Counted from the stretch's first letter, positions 1 to 8,723 are shown. The stretch is 64,000 nucleotides of DNA from Varibaculum prostatecancerukia (GCF_943169825.2 NZ_OW968402.1:496001-560000); one strand, 5' to 3'. Numbers and translations are program-made. Notes: generated from the letters alone by a model not told the origin.

Positions 1-570
1 GGCTTCGCGCCGCTTGAGGCCGCGTTCGATGGCTTCCCCGGAGCTAACTGCCTGGGGAACCGAGAAAGATACGGTCACGTTCATAGACACGCCCCGGTAG
101 GTGGCGTCCTCAATCGCTTCCATGCCGGTCTTGGTGGCCGGTACCTTTACTACGATGTTGGGAGCCATTTCGGAGAACTCTACTGCCTGGTCAGCCAATG
201 CTTTGGCGTTTCGGTAGTAAGCCGGATTGGTCTGCACCGAGAGGCGACCGTTGCGACCATTTGAGGCTTCGAATGCCGGTTCTAGCAGCTTCGCGGCCTC
301 AATCGACATGTCCTTTACAGCCTGCCAACCAATTTCCGACTCGGTGGCGGTGGGCATATTCTCAGCGATTTTTTTAATGCGAGGAGCCCAAATGTCCAAA
401 TTCTTAGAAAATGTGGTGTAAGCGATGGTCGGGTTGCAGGTCGCACCCACTGCGCCCCAAGAGATCGCTTGACGAAGCTCATTTAAATCAGAGGAATCGT
501 TCCACAGCGCGGTCTTCGAATTCTTGGCTGCATCCAGCAGGGGACCGGGGGTCATCTTAATCTCGGTCAT
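1..570 (-). CDS. transaldolase-family protein of the inositol cluster (3' end cut by window)
   Basis: I translated this by hand from the ATG at 570 to the window edge: 190 codons open without a stop. The N-terminus begins MTEIKMTPGPLLDAAK. It carries a transaldolase-type signature (GATCNPTIAYTT, about residues 42-53) and a VVKVPATKTGM segment that fits the Schiff-base lysine strand of the transaldolase/aldolase barrel. A clean GGAG ribosome site lies 6 nt before the ATG. Transaldolase-like proteins recur in actinobacterial inositol clusters, but their exact reaction there is not established. The position beside a GntR regulator and iolCBD supports a role in inositol or deoxy-sugar breakdown. 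The C-terminal part is outside the window, so the length cannot be judged. The family call is firm; the substrate is not. Confidence 0.82.
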   Translation of the reverse strand, partial: MTEIKMTPGPLLDAAKNSKTALWNDSSDLNELRQAISWGAVGATCNPTIAYTTFSKNLDIWAPRIKKIAENMPTATESEIGWQAVKDMSIEAAKLLEPAFEASNGRNGRLSVQTNPAYYRNAKALADQAVEFSEMAPNIVVKVPATKTGMEAIEDATYRGVSMNVTVSFSVPQAVSSGEAIERGLKRREA

Positions 571-623
571 TGAGTCTCCTTCGTTATTTTTTTAAGCACC
601 GTCTTCAGTGCGGGTTCTCTTCC

Positions 624-652
624 AGGTTAAGGGGTAAGGAAGCCAACGTCAA
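624..652 (-). promoter_or_regulatory. candidate promoter of the transaldolase-like gene
   Basis: On the minus strand TTGACG (652-647) is followed after 17 nt by TAACCT (629-624), about 55 nt before the ATG at 570. The -35 overlaps a TGTCA-N6-TGACG inverted repeat (662-648), a plausible binding site for the neighbouring GntR regulator. Confidence 0.4.
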
Positions 653-696
653 GACTTTGACAGGACAATAGGGCAAAGATCGTATGACCTTAGTCA

Positions 697-1440
697 CTAA
701 AGGCTGATGGTGAACTTGTAGCGAGAGGCGCGGTAAATATGATCCCCGATTTCAATAGGCGCTCCTGATTGATTGTAGGAAATACGGCGCAAAGTCAAAA
801 TAGCTGCTCCTCGCGGTTCTTTCAGGGTTTCCGCTTCTTCGGTGCGGGCCTTGCGCGCGCAAATAGTTTGTTGGGCGCTGAAAACTTCGTGTCCGTGGCG
901 CCGCATCGCATTATAAAGCCCCCCAGAGCGCAGTTCCTTTTCGCTGGGTGCTACTTCCAACGGTAGATAGTTAGTCATAAGCGCCAAGGGCTCGCCATTG
1001 GCCAGGCGCAGGCGAACAACTTTAATTACACTCGCATCTGTATCAAGGTGTAAATCTTCTGCGACGTCCTCATCAGGAGAAACTTCCTCATAAGAAATTA
1101 CCTCAGTAGTGGGCTTTTGCCCGGTTTGTTTGAGGTCGTCATAAAGGGAAGACAGTTTGACTTGACGATGAATTTCTTTGGGGGCGACAATGGTGCCAAC
1201 TGCGCGTTTGCGCACTACTAAACGTAGTTCAACCAGGGACTGGAGGGCGCGCCGGGCAGTAGGGCGCGATACCCCAAGGCGGGAAGCCATGGACAGTTCG
1301 TCCTCAAGCTTTGCGCCCGCCGGAATGGTGCCGTCCAAAATGAGCTCTTTTATGGGTTCGGAAATCTGGTGATACAGGGGAATTGGGGAGTCGTGGTCCA
1401 ACTCTATATCTGCGACATAGGTTTTGGGGGTTGCCATCAT
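697..1440 (-). CDS. GntR-family (HutC/UTRA) transcriptional regulator
   Basis: About 247 residues from the ATG pair at 1440/1437. The N-terminal winged helix-turn-helix (about residues 15-80, IPLYHQISEPIKELI then LGVSRPTARRALQSL) is typical of GntR proteins. The rest fits a UTRA ligand-binding domain, including a late GAPIEIGDHIYRASRYKF segment. An open frame runs upstream to 1539, but GAAGGAGCTA stands directly before the ATG pair, so I start there; the second ATG (1437) has slightly better spacing. The gene lies between the divergent transaldolase-like and iolC genes and is probably the local inositol or inositol-phosphate responsive repressor, as IolR is in Corynebacterium. That role is inferred from position. 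An inverted repeat in its own promoter (1485-1502) suggests autoregulation. Confidence 0.85.
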   Translation of the reverse strand: MMATPKTYVADIELDHDSPIPLYHQISEPIKELILDGTIPAGAKLEDELSMASRLGVSRPTARRALQSLVELRLVVRKRAVGTIVAPKEIHRQVKLSSLYDDLKQTGQKPTTEVISYEEVSPDEDVAEDLHLDTDASVIKVVRLRLANGEPLALMTNYLPLEVAPSEKELRSGGLYNAMRRHGHEVFSAQQTICARKARTEEAETLKEPRGAAILTLRRISYNQSGAPIEIGDHIYRASRYKFTISL

Positions 1441-1470
1441 TAGCTCCTTCTGAACGAGGGTGTTTGAGCC

Positions 1471-1502
1471 ATTATAGCGCACAATGTCATATAAACATGA
1501 CA
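1471..1502 (-). promoter_or_regulatory. gntR promoter with inverted-repeat operator
   Basis: A perfect -10 TATAAT on the minus strand (1476-1471) lies about 30 nt upstream of the regulator start. Just upstream is the perfect inverted repeat TGTCATataaacATGACA (1485-1502), which would overlap the -35 region. This layout suits repression by the regulator itself. Confidence 0.5.
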
Positions 1503-1691
1503 ATATGCAGAATGCTGCTAAATTTTCCACATCTGGCACTATGGGGGATCTCCGTATCTCTACGAATAATCCGCTAATTTTGTTGACTATAGATAGGGTT
1601 TTTATTTTTAGGAGCTTCCCCTCTTCTTAAATCTTTGCTAGAATGTAAGTACAAAGCACCAAAGGTGGGCGGTGGTGCCTACGGCTGGTGC

Positions 1692-1705
1692 TGACAGTGT
1701 AGTCA
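1692..1705. promoter_or_regulatory. candidate operator in the iolC leader
   Basis: TGAC-AGTGTA-GTCA inverted repeat 30 nt before the iolC start. It shares TGAC/GTCA half-sites, in reversed order, with the repeats at 648-662 and 1485-1502. No convincing -35/-10 pair was found for iolC, although TAGAAT at 1639-1644 could be a -10. Confidence 0.3.
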
Positions 1706-1734
1706 ACAACGAATAAAAAGAGGGGAACGCTGCT

Positions 1735-2730
1735 GTGAATAGTTTCAAAATGCCCGCCGTGGATGTACTCACCATCGGGCGCTCGGGAGTGGATATCTAT
1801 CCGCTGCAAACCGGAGTAGGGCTAGAAAAGGTAGAACAGTTTGGAAAATTCCTAGGGGGAAGCCCGATGAACGTGGCGGTAGCGGCGGCGAAGCTGCGCC
1901 ACTCATCCGCGATTATCACCGGGGTAGGTAAAGATCCTTTCGGCAGATTTGTGCGTTCGGAGATGCGTTCCTTAGGTGTGTATGACACCTATGTAGTCGA
2001 TAATCCGAGCTTTGCTACCCCGGTAACTTTCTGCGAAATTTTCCCGCCGGATGATTTCCCGCTCTACTTCTATCGGGAGCCATCTGCACCGGACCTGCAA
2101 CTACGTGAAGAAGATATTCCTGTCGAGGCGGTAAGAGACGCCAAGATCTTTTGGATTTCCGTGACCGGTCTGTCCGAAGAACCCTCGCGCGGCGCTCACC
2201 ACTACGCTCTAGACCAGCGGAACCTGGGAGACGAAGGCAAGTGGACGATCGCGGACTTGGACTACCGCTCGACTTTCTGGAGCGATGAGGAAACCGCTCA
2301 CCGGGAAGTTGAACGAATGCTAGAAAAAGTCTCGGTCGCAGTCGGCAATAAAGAAGAATGCCGCATAGCCGTAGGGGAAACCGAGCCGGATCGCGCGGCC
2401 GATGCCTTGCTGGAGCGGGGAGTAGAAATCGCGGTAGTAAAACAAGGGCCGTTGGGCACTCTATGCAAAACCAAAGAGGAGCGGATTGAAGTTCCAGTGA
2501 CCCCGGTAAAGGTAACTAACGGCCTGGGTGCAGGAGATTCTTTCGGAGGATCGCTTTGTCACGGATTGCTTTCCGGATGGGATTTGCCGCAGGTTATTTC
2601 TGCGGCCTCCACTGCCGGAGCTATCGTGAGTTCTCGTCTGGAATGTTCCACGGCGATGCCCTCTGAACCGGAAATTTTGGATATGATTTCCAAGAACCCT
2701 CAGTCCGCTCCGATTGTTACTAAGAGGTAG
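1735..2730 (+). CDS. iolC: 5-dehydro-2-deoxygluconokinase
   Basis: This 331-residue PfkB/ribokinase-fold enzyme phosphorylates 5-dehydro-2-deoxygluconate in inositol breakdown. Family features visible are the N-terminal LTIGRSGVDIYPLQTG segment, the GGSPMNVAVAAAKL substrate-site motif (about residues 41-54), and the C-terminal GLGAGDSFGGSLCHG ATP/catalytic-base motif (about residues 265-279). The start is GTG at 1735 with a GGGGAA purine stretch upstream; no in-frame ATG is better placed. It begins a plus-strand operon with the aldolase, iolB and iolD genes, and the next gene starts 4 nt after its stop. Full length for the family. Confidence 0.93.
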   Translation: MNSFKMPAVDVLTIGRSGVDIYPLQTGVGLEKVEQFGKFLGGSPMNVAVAAAKLRHSSAIITGVGKDPFGRFVRSEMRSLGVYDTYVVDNPSFATPVTFCEIFPPDDFPLYFYREPSAPDLQLREEDIPVEAVRDAKIFWISVTGLSEEPSRGAHHYALDQRNLGDEGKWTIADLDYRSTFWSDEETAHREVERMLEKVSVAVGNKEECRIAVGETEPDRAADALLERGVEIAVVKQGPLGTLCKTKEERIEVPVTPVKVTNGLGAGDSFGGSLCHGLLSGWDLPQVISAASTAGAIVSSRLECSTAMPSEPEILDMISKNPQSAPIVTKR

Positions 2731-2734
2731 CGTC

Positions 2735-3625
2735 ATGGGAAAACTGATTGCAAAGCTAGCGGAAATTCGCGCCTTTGAGCCCGAACGTATAACTGAAACC
2801 CTAAAGCAGCGTCCTCGACCCAGCCTTAGGGAAGCATTAAAGGATGAAGCAGGTAAGCCTCGCAAATTGATGGTGATTGCCTGTGACCACCCCGCGCGCG
2901 GTGCGCTGGCTGCGGGTGATGATCCCAGCGCGATGGCCGATCGGGAAGAGCTGCTGGCGCGCTGCGCCGAGGCCCTTTCGCGGCCCGGGGTAAACGGTTT
3001 CTTGGGAACCGCCGATATGATCGAGGATTTGGCTCTGTTGGGCGCCCTCGATAATAAAGTGGTTTTCGGGTCGATGAACCGCGCCGGACTAGCGGGGGCT
3101 ACTTTTGGAATGGATGACCGTTTCAACTGCTACGATGCCCAAGGCGTGGAAGATGCGGGCCTGGCCGGGGGTAAGATGCTGACCCGGATCAACTATGAGG
3201 ACGCCGGCACGGTAGCAACTTTGCAGGCAACTGCGCAGGCTATTGATGAACTGGCAGATCGGAAACTGATGGCAATGGTAGAGCCGTTCATTTCGGAAGG
3301 GCCTGCCGAGAAGGTCAGTAATGTTCTCACTCCGGAAGCGGTCATAAAGTCGATGGCGATTGCAGCTGGACTGGGTCGTACCAGTGCTTATACCTGGCTG
3401 AAACTTCCGTGCGTATCCGAGATGGAACGCGTTATGGAAGCCACCACCCTTCCCTCTTTGATCCTAGGGGGAGAAGTATCTAAGGATCCCGATGCCGCCA
3501 TGGAGTCGTGGGGTAAGGCTTTGCGTCTTCCCAATGTCTTGGGGTTAGTCATCGGTCGTTCACTATTATTCCCGGCCGGTGGCGATGTGTCGCAGGCCGT
3601 AGACGAGACAGTAGGTTTGCTATGA
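2735..3625 (+). CDS. Cgl0159-like (beta/alpha)8-barrel aldolase-type protein
   Basis: About 296 residues starting at ATG 2735 behind AAGAGG; an upstream in-frame ATG at 2714 lies inside iolC and is less likely. It resembles the barrel protein conserved beside iolC in corynebacterial inositol clusters (Cgl0159 family), with KLMVIACDHPARGAL near residue 46, FLGTADMIEDL, and late TWLKLPC and LILGGEVSKDP segments that suit a class I (Schiff-base) aldolase fold. No iolJ-type aldolase is seen in this window, so it is a good candidate for the step splitting 2-deoxy-5-keto-gluconate 6-phosphate into dihydroxyacetone phosphate and malonate semialdehyde. That reaction is inferred, not shown. Its stop overlaps the iolB start (ATGA), suggesting coupled translation. 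Confidence 0.8.
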   Translation: MGKLIAKLAEIRAFEPERITETLKQRPRPSLREALKDEAGKPRKLMVIACDHPARGALAAGDDPSAMADREELLARCAEALSRPGVNGFLGTADMIEDLALLGALDNKVVFGSMNRAGLAGATFGMDDRFNCYDAQGVEDAGLAGGKMLTRINYEDAGTVATLQATAQAIDELADRKLMAMVEPFISEGPAEKVSNVLTPEAVIKSMAIAAGLGRTSAYTWLKLPCVSEMERVMEATTLPSLILGGEVSKDPDAAMESWGKALRLPNVLGLVIGRSLLFPAGGDVSQAVDETVGLL

Positions 3626-4512
3626 GTGATAACGAAAATTATTTATTCCGCGATGGTCAGCTAAAAAATGGCCAGTTCGAGTTGGATTTGACTCCGGAAA
3701 AAGCCGGTTGGGAGTTCTCGGGATTGAAGGTCCTGAATCTGCCAGCCGGAGCCAGTCAGGAGGTTAGCTCCGGTAACAACGAGCTGCTGGTTTTGCCCTT
3801 TGAGGGCGGCTGCACGGTTACGGTAGATGGCGAAGAGTTTGAAATCAAAGGTCGTAAAGATATTTGGAGCGAAATCACCGATTATCTGTACGTGCCGATC
3901 AACAAGACCTTCACGGTCAGCAGCGAAAAAGGCGGGCGCTTTGCCCTGCCTAGCTCGAAGGCCAACAATGCGAAACCGCTGCGCTACTGCCCCAAAGATG
4001 AAGTTATCTCCATGATTCGCGGCAAGGGCGACTGCACTCGGGAAGTCCACAACTATACGATGGGCAATCCGGTAGAGGTAGACCATATACTGGTCACGGA
4101 GGTTATAACTCCCGGCGGTAATTGGTCTTCGTATCCTCCCCATAAGCACGATGAGCATTCCGAAACTGAACGGATTTTGGAAGAAATCTACTACTACCAG
4201 GTAAAACCGGCCGCAAACGGCACTACCGGGATGGCGCTGCAGCGCATTTATCCCTCTAAAGGACACACCATTGATGTGTGCGCCGAGGTACACAGCGGGG
4301 ATGCAGTAGTGATGCCGCACGGTTGGCACGGTCCTTCGGTAGCCGCGCCTGGATACCACCTGTATTATTTGAACGTAATGGCCGGCCCGGCCGAGGACGC
4401 CGCCTGGTTAGTAACTATCGACCCGGACTATGTCTGGCTCACTGAGGATTGGGGCGGCGGCGATGCTGATCCCCGCCTACCCATGACCAACGCCACCATC
4501 AAGGAGGACTAA
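3622..4512 (+). CDS. iolB: 5-deoxy-glucuronate isomerase
   Basis: This 296-residue cupin isomerase converts 5-deoxy-glucuronate to 5-dehydro-2-deoxygluconate, the substrate of IolC. The metal site is visible in PPHKHDEHSETERILEEIYYY (His-x-His and Glu, about residues 173-193), followed by a later HGWHGPSVAAPGYHLYYLN segment typical of IolB. It starts at ATG 3622 within the ATGA overlap with the preceding gene and ends 2 nt before iolD. Length and motifs are normal for the family. Confidence 0.95.
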   Translation: MSDNENYLFRDGQLKNGQFELDLTPEKAGWEFSGLKVLNLPAGASQEVSSGNNELLVLPFEGGCTVTVDGEEFEIKGRKDIWSEITDYLYVPINKTFTVSSEKGGRFALPSSKANNAKPLRYCPKDEVISMIRGKGDCTREVHNYTMGNPVEVDHILVTEVITPGGNWSSYPPHKHDEHSETERILEEIYYYQVKPAANGTTGMALQRIYPSKGHTIDVCAEVHSGDAVVMPHGWHGPSVAAPGYHLYYLNVMAGPAEDAAWLVTIDPDYVWLTEDWGGGDADPRLPMTNATIKED

Positions 4513-4514
4513 GG

Positions 4515-6416
4515 ATGGCAAAATTTGAGACTGTTCGCCTAACTACTGCTCAGGCGACTATCCGCTTCTTAATCAACCAATATTCTGAGCGTGACGGTAA
4601 AGAATACCGTCTGATTCCCGGAACTTTCGGGATTTTCGGACATGGAAACGTGTGTGGCATCGGTCAGGCGCTGCTGCAAAACGAACTAGATTCCACCCCC
4701 GATGGGGGAGTGATGGAATACTATATGCCGCGTAACGAGCAGGGCGCGGTGCATGCGGCTGCGGCTTATGCTAAGGCCAAGAACCGGCTGCAGACCCTTG
4801 CGGTTACCACTTCGATTGGACCGGGTGCCTTGAATATGGTGACTGGCGCGGCGCTGGCCACCACTAACCGGGTGCCGGTATTGCTGCTGCCTTCTGACCA
4901 GTTCGCTACTCGCTACCCGGATCCGGTGCTCCAGCAGCTGGAAGATCCGCGTTCTTTGGACGTGACTGTGAATGATGCGTTCCGCTGTGTGTCGCGTTTC
5001 TTTGACCGGATTAACCGTCCCGAGCAGCTGATGCCTTCCTTGATGAATGCGATGCGCGTGCTAACTGACCCGGCAGAGACCGGTGCGGTGGTGCTGGCGA
5101 TGCCGCAGGATGTGCAGGCTGAGGCCTTCGATTGGCCGGTAGAAATGTTTGAAAAGCGGGTTTGGCATGTGCGCCGCCCGGCAGTATCTGAGACCGAGAT
5201 GGAGAGGGCTGCCGCGATTATTAAGTCGGCGAAGCGTCCTTTGATTGTTTCTGGTGGAGGCACGATTTATGCGGAAGCCTCTCAGGAGCTGCGCGATTTG
5301 GCGAGCGCCACCGGGATTCCGGTGTCTGACACCCAGGCGGGTAAGGGCGCTATCAACTATGACCACGAATGCGCCGTAGGTGGCGTGGGCTCTACCGGTG
5401 CTAATAGCGCGAACCATTTGGCAGATAAAGCAGATGTGGTAATCGGGGTGGGTACTCGCTACTCGGACTTCACTACCGCATCCCACACCCAGTTCAAGAA
5501 CCCGGATGTACGTTTTGTAAACATCAACGTGAAAGCCTTCGATGCAGCTAAGCATGCGGGTGAAATGGTGGTGGCTGACGCCAAGTTGGCGCTGGCTGCT
5601 TTGAAAGAAGCACTCGGAGATTACCGGGTTGACGAGGCCTACACCAAGGAAATCGCTAGCGAGCGCGAGGAATGGTTCGAAAAGACCGCGGAGTGCTACG
5701 GTGCGCACGACCAAGAGCTGCCGGCGCAAACCGAGGTGTTCGGGGCGCTTAACGACATGATGGGCGACAACGATGTGGTGATTAACGCCGCCGGGTCAAT
5801 GCCAGGTGATTTGCAGTGCCTATGGCAGGCAAAGACTCCGGTGCAATACCACGTAGAGTATGCCTTTAGCTGCATGGGATATGAGATTCCCGCGGCTATG
5901 GGTGTCAAGATGGCCTTGCCGGATTCGGAAGTGGTTGCGATTGTCGGTGATGGCACCTACCAGATGTTGCCGATGGAACTGGCCACCGTGGTACAGGAAA
6001 ACATCAAGGTTATCTATGTTTTGTTGCAAAACTACGGATTCTCTTCGATCGGTTCGCTATCCGAGTCGCGTGGCTCCCAGCGTTTCGGTACTCGCTACCG
6101 GATGGGTGATGGCAATCCCCATAACCAGGACGGGGAACTGCTGCCGGTAGATATTGCCAAGAACGCGGAATCTTGGGGTCTGAAAGTGCTGAAAGTGCAC
6201 ACGATCGAAGAGTTCCGGGATGCTTATCGCCAGGCAGAGAAATCTGAGCGTGCGGTGATGATTCATATCGAAACCAACCTGTTTGGTCCGAACCCGCCGA
6301 ACTGTTCTTATTGGGACGTAGTGGTGCCGGAAGTTTCTCGTATTGAATCCACGCAGCAGGCTCGTAAAGAATACGAGGAAGCACTGGTGGATCAGCGTCA
6401 CTACTGGAAACAGTAA
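4515..6416 (+). CDS. iolD: 3D-(3,5/4)-trihydroxycyclohexane-1,2-dione hydrolase
   Basis: A 633-residue thiamine-diphosphate enzyme of the acetolactate-synthase superfamily that opens the ring of trihydroxycyclohexanedione. The N-terminal Pyr domain contains FGIFGHGNVCGIGQAL and YYMPRNEQGAVHAAAAYAK with the conserved Glu. The central domain has IVSGGGTIYAEA. The C-terminal PP domain has the ThDP/Mg motif GDGTYQMLPMELATVVQ, with the conserved Asn in LLQNYGFSSIGSLS. The start follows an AAGGAGGACTAAGG site overlapping the end of iolB. It is the last gene of the operon and is followed by a strong hairpin. The remaining pathway genes (iolA, iolE, iolG) are not in this window and may lie to the left. 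Confidence 0.95.
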   Translation: MAKFETVRLTTAQATIRFLINQYSERDGKEYRLIPGTFGIFGHGNVCGIGQALLQNELDSTPDGGVMEYYMPRNEQGAVHAAAAYAKAKNRLQTLAVTTSIGPGALNMVTGAALATTNRVPVLLLPSDQFATRYPDPVLQQLEDPRSLDVTVNDAFRCVSRFFDRINRPEQLMPSLMNAMRVLTDPAETGAVVLAMPQDVQAEAFDWPVEMFEKRVWHVRRPAVSETEMERAAAIIKSAKRPLIVSGGGTIYAEASQELRDLASATGIPVSDTQAGKGAINYDHECAVGGVGSTGANSANHLADKADVVIGVGTRYSDFTTASHTQFKNPDVRFVNINVKAFDAAKHAGEMVVADAKLALAALKEALGDYRVDEAYTKEIASEREEWFEKTAECYGAHDQELPAQTEVFGALNDMMGDNDVVINAAGSMPGDLQCLWQAKTPVQYHVEYAFSCMGYEIPAAMGVKMALPDSEVVAIVGDGTYQMLPMELATVVQENIKVIYVLLQNYGFSSIGSLSESRGSQRFGTRYRMGDGNPHNQDGELLPVDIAKNAESWGLKVLKVHTIEEFRDAYRQAEKSERAVMIHIETNLFGPNPPNCSYWDVVVPEVSRIESTQQARKEYEEALVDQRHYWKQ

Positions 6417-6460
6417 ATAGATACTATCTAGTTAATAGTGAATGAGTTGGGCTAACGCCC

Positions 6461-6505
6461 AAAAGTTCCGGGGTGGGGATTTATTTCCCCACCCCGGAAC
6501 TTTTT
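6461..6505. terminator. bidirectional terminator
   Basis: A long near-perfect stem pairs AAAAGTTCCGGGGTGGGGA (6461-6479) with its complement ending in TTTTT (6486-6505). The A-rich left flank and T-rich right flank let it serve both iolD (plus) and the convergent aldo/keto reductase gene (minus). Confidence 0.9.
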
Positions 6506-6574
6506 ATTACCAGCTTTTTGTTGTTAGAAGCTATCTGTCTGCGCTGGTGTTGGTTAAAACTATCGGACGATTCC

Positions 6575-7516
6575 CTAGGCGAAGGGTTGTGACTTTTCGT
6601 CCAGGGTCGCAATCGCTTCCGCTGGTAGGCTCAGGCTGGCGGAAGCCACCAGGTCCTTTAGCTGCTGGGGATTACGCGCGGAGGCAATTGGGGCGGCTAC
6701 GCCCTTGGCGCGCAGCCAGGCAAGGGAAACTGCCGTGGGCGTAGATTCAAGTTCTGCAGCTACCTTTACTAGGGCATCTACCAGCTCAAAAGATTCGGGT
6801 CGGTTATATTCTGACAGGAAGTTGCTGCGCTCTTTGCCGGCAAGGTCTTCTGCTTTGCGGTATTTTCCGGTCAGGAATCCGGATGCTAGCGAGAAGTAGC
6901 TGAACTCCGCAACTCCGAATTCTTTACAAATCGGCTGGTAGCTCTGTTCGAAATCTTTGCGGTAAAGCAGGTTGTATTGATTTTGGATCGCTACCGGTGT
7001 TGCCAGATTGGCTTCCGCGGCCACCTGGAACCATTCGCGCATCCGCTCGGGAGAAAAGTTAGACATGGCTACGTGGCGCACTTTTCCTGCCTTTACCAGG
7101 GAATCAAACGCGGCAGCCATATCCGCTATTGGGGTCTTATTGTCATCGAAATGCGCATAGTAGAGATCGATGTAATCGGTTTGTAGTCGTTTTAAGGACG
7201 CTTCACAAGCGGATTTAATATTTTCCGGGGCGAGACCGGGAAAGTCGGGGTGCTGGCTTACCTTGGTGGCGATTACTATCTGGTCGCGATTTTTTCGTTC
7301 GCTGAGCCAGTCACCGATTACCCCCTCAGATTCTCCGCCCTTTAGACCTTCGCCCCAGGCAGAGTAAACATCGGCAGTGTCGATGAAGTTTCCGCCCGCC
7401 TCGCAGTAAGCATCCATGACTGCAAACGAATCAGCTTTATCACTGGTCCAACCGAAAGTATTAGCTCCTAAAGCCAGTTCAAAAACTGAAAGCTCCGTGC
7501 CCTTAACCTGATACAT
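6575..7516 (-). CDS. aldo/keto reductase
   Basis: About 313 residues from ATG 7516, which has an ideal GGAGGAAGA site; an upstream open stretch to 7585 is ignored for that reason. The TIM-barrel AKR catalytic tetrad is visible: Asp and Tyr in FIDTADVYSAWGEG, Lys in IVIATKVSQHP, and His in LYYAHFDD. The C-terminal NADPH-binding part has APIASARNPQQLKDL. It would reduce an aldehyde or sugar with NADPH in the cytosol; the substrate cannot be read from sequence. It stands alone, convergent with iolD, so a link to inositol is only positional. A palindrome at 7540-7551 lies in its promoter. Confidence 0.9.
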   Translation of the reverse strand: MYQVKGTELSVFELALGANTFGWTSDKADSFAVMDAYCEAGGNFIDTADVYSAWGEGLKGGESEGVIGDWLSERKNRDQIVIATKVSQHPDFPGLAPENIKSACEASLKRLQTDYIDLYYAHFDDNKTPIADMAAAFDSLVKAGKVRHVAMSNFSPERMREWFQVAAEANLATPVAIQNQYNLLYRKDFEQSYQPICKEFGVAEFSYFSLASGFLTGKYRKAEDLAGKERSNFLSEYNRPESFELVDALVKVAAELESTPTAVSLAWLRAKGVAAPIASARNPQQLKDLVASASLSLPAEAIATLDEKSQPFA

Positions 7517-7539
7517 TCTTCCTCCAAACGCATTTGTAC

Positions 7540-7551
7540 TGTCAATTGACA
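7540..7551. promoter_or_regulatory. palindromic candidate operator upstream of aldo/keto reductase
   Basis: Perfect 12-bp palindrome TGTCAATTGACA, 24 nt before the ATG at 7516. It has the same TGTCA/TGACA half-sites as the repeats in the inositol promoters, but with a 2-nt spacer. Such positioning would block transcription if bound. Confidence 0.4.
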
Positions 7552-7676
7552 TGATACTAGATGGCTCCGAGTTAGGGGCGGCCAAGTATGGGAGCCAACA
7601 AGAGCCTCTCGCAAGCCAGCTGTATAGCGGTACGTTACCGGAAGTATCTTCCAGAAAATCGGCGCAGCTATAACCC

Positions 7677-8723
7677 CTAGAAGGTGGCGGTGTCGATTAC
7701 GTAGCGGTAGCGCACCTTAGCGGCTACCACGTTGTCCCAGGCTTCATTGATTTGCTCGCCGGAAATGATCTCTATCTGGGGCGCGATATTTTTCTCGGCG
7801 CAAAAGTCCAGTACTTCCTGGGTGAGGGCGATGCCGCCGATATTGGAGCCGGCCAGCATCTTTTGGCTACCCACCAGGTTGCCCATGGCAAAGGACTGGC
7901 GATTCTCGGGCAGTCCCACAATCCCTACGATCCCTTCGGGTTTTACACAATCTAGCAACTGATCGATTTCCATTCCGTCAGACAGGGTGGATACCACCAG
8001 GTCGAACTGGGAGTGCAGGCTTTCCCAAGTCCCGTCCTCGGAAGTGGGGTGCAGCGCAACTGCCCCAAATCGTTTCGCGTCCTCTTCTTTCGCGCGAGTG
8101 CGGGAAATGACGTGGGTTTCGGCTCCCAGGGCGGCGGCGATCTGTACCCCCATATGACCGAGTCCTCCCATGCCCACGATGGCGACTTTCTTGCCCGGTC
8201 CTGCCCCTAGCCGTTTGAGTGGGGAATATAAGGTCACCCCGGCACACATAATCGGGGCGGCTTTTTCTAGAGGAATCGCGTCCGGTATCCGGCACACGTA
8301 GTCTTGTTCCACGGTGATCCCGGTGGAATAACCGCCGGCTGTGGGGACGCCGTCGCGCCCGATGCAGTTATAAGTCCAGATAGTCCCGCCCTCGCCATTA
8401 CAGAATTGTTCGGTTCCTGCCTGGCACGCCTCGCATTTTCCGCAGGAATCCACGAAACAGCCGACCCCTACCCGGTCACCAACCGCAAACTTGGTTACTT
8501 TCGAGCCGATTTTGGTGACGATTCCCGCGATTTCATGACCGGGGGTGAGGGGGTAGATTACCTCTCCCCACTCCGCGCGTCCGGTGTGAATATCAGAGTG
8601 GCAGACCCCGGCATATTTGATCTCGAAGTAGATTTCGGTGGGCCCCGGTTCGCGCCGCTCTAAGGTTACGGGGTGGAAGGGCGAGGTGGCCGAATCCATC
8701 GCATAGGCTTTTACCTGGGTCAT
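7677..8723 (-). CDS. zinc-dependent NAD(P) alcohol dehydrogenase (MDR family, YahK/CAD-like)
   Basis: A 348-residue medium-chain dehydrogenase. The catalytic zinc site is visible in YAGVCHSDIHTGRAEWG and GHEIAG, the structural zinc cysteines in CGKCEACQAGTEQFC, and the Rossmann motif in GMGGLGHMGVQIAAALG. Spacing and motifs match the cinnamyl-alcohol-dehydrogenase/YahK subgroup, which reduces a range of aldehydes with NADPH. The ATG at 8723 is preceded by CAAGGAGCAGCA. It lies just upstream of the aldo/keto reductase on the same strand, with a 160-nt gap, and may share a detoxification role; this is inference. Confidence 0.92.
   Translation of the reverse strand: MTQVKAYAMDSATSPFHPVTLERREPGPTEIYFEIKYAGVCHSDIHTGRAEWGEVIYPLTPGHEIAGIVTKIGSKVTKFAVGDRVGVGCFVDSCGKCEACQAGTEQFCNGEGGTIWTYNCIGRDGVPTAGGYSTGITVEQDYVCRIPDAIPLEKAAPIMCAGVTLYSPLKRLGAGPGKKVAIVGMGGLGHMGVQIAAALGAETHVISRTRAKEEDAKRFGAVALHPTSEDGTWESLHSQFDLVVSTLSDGMEIDQLLDCVKPEGIVGIVGLPENRQSFAMGNLVGSQKMLAGSNIGGIALTQEVLDFCAEKNIAPQIEIISGEQINEAWDNVVAAKVRYRYVIDTATF

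Noticed and set aside
3661-4359. Long antisense frame over iolB
   Set aside because: It lies wholly inside a clear enzyme gene, has no ribosome site or known motif, and reflects codon bias.
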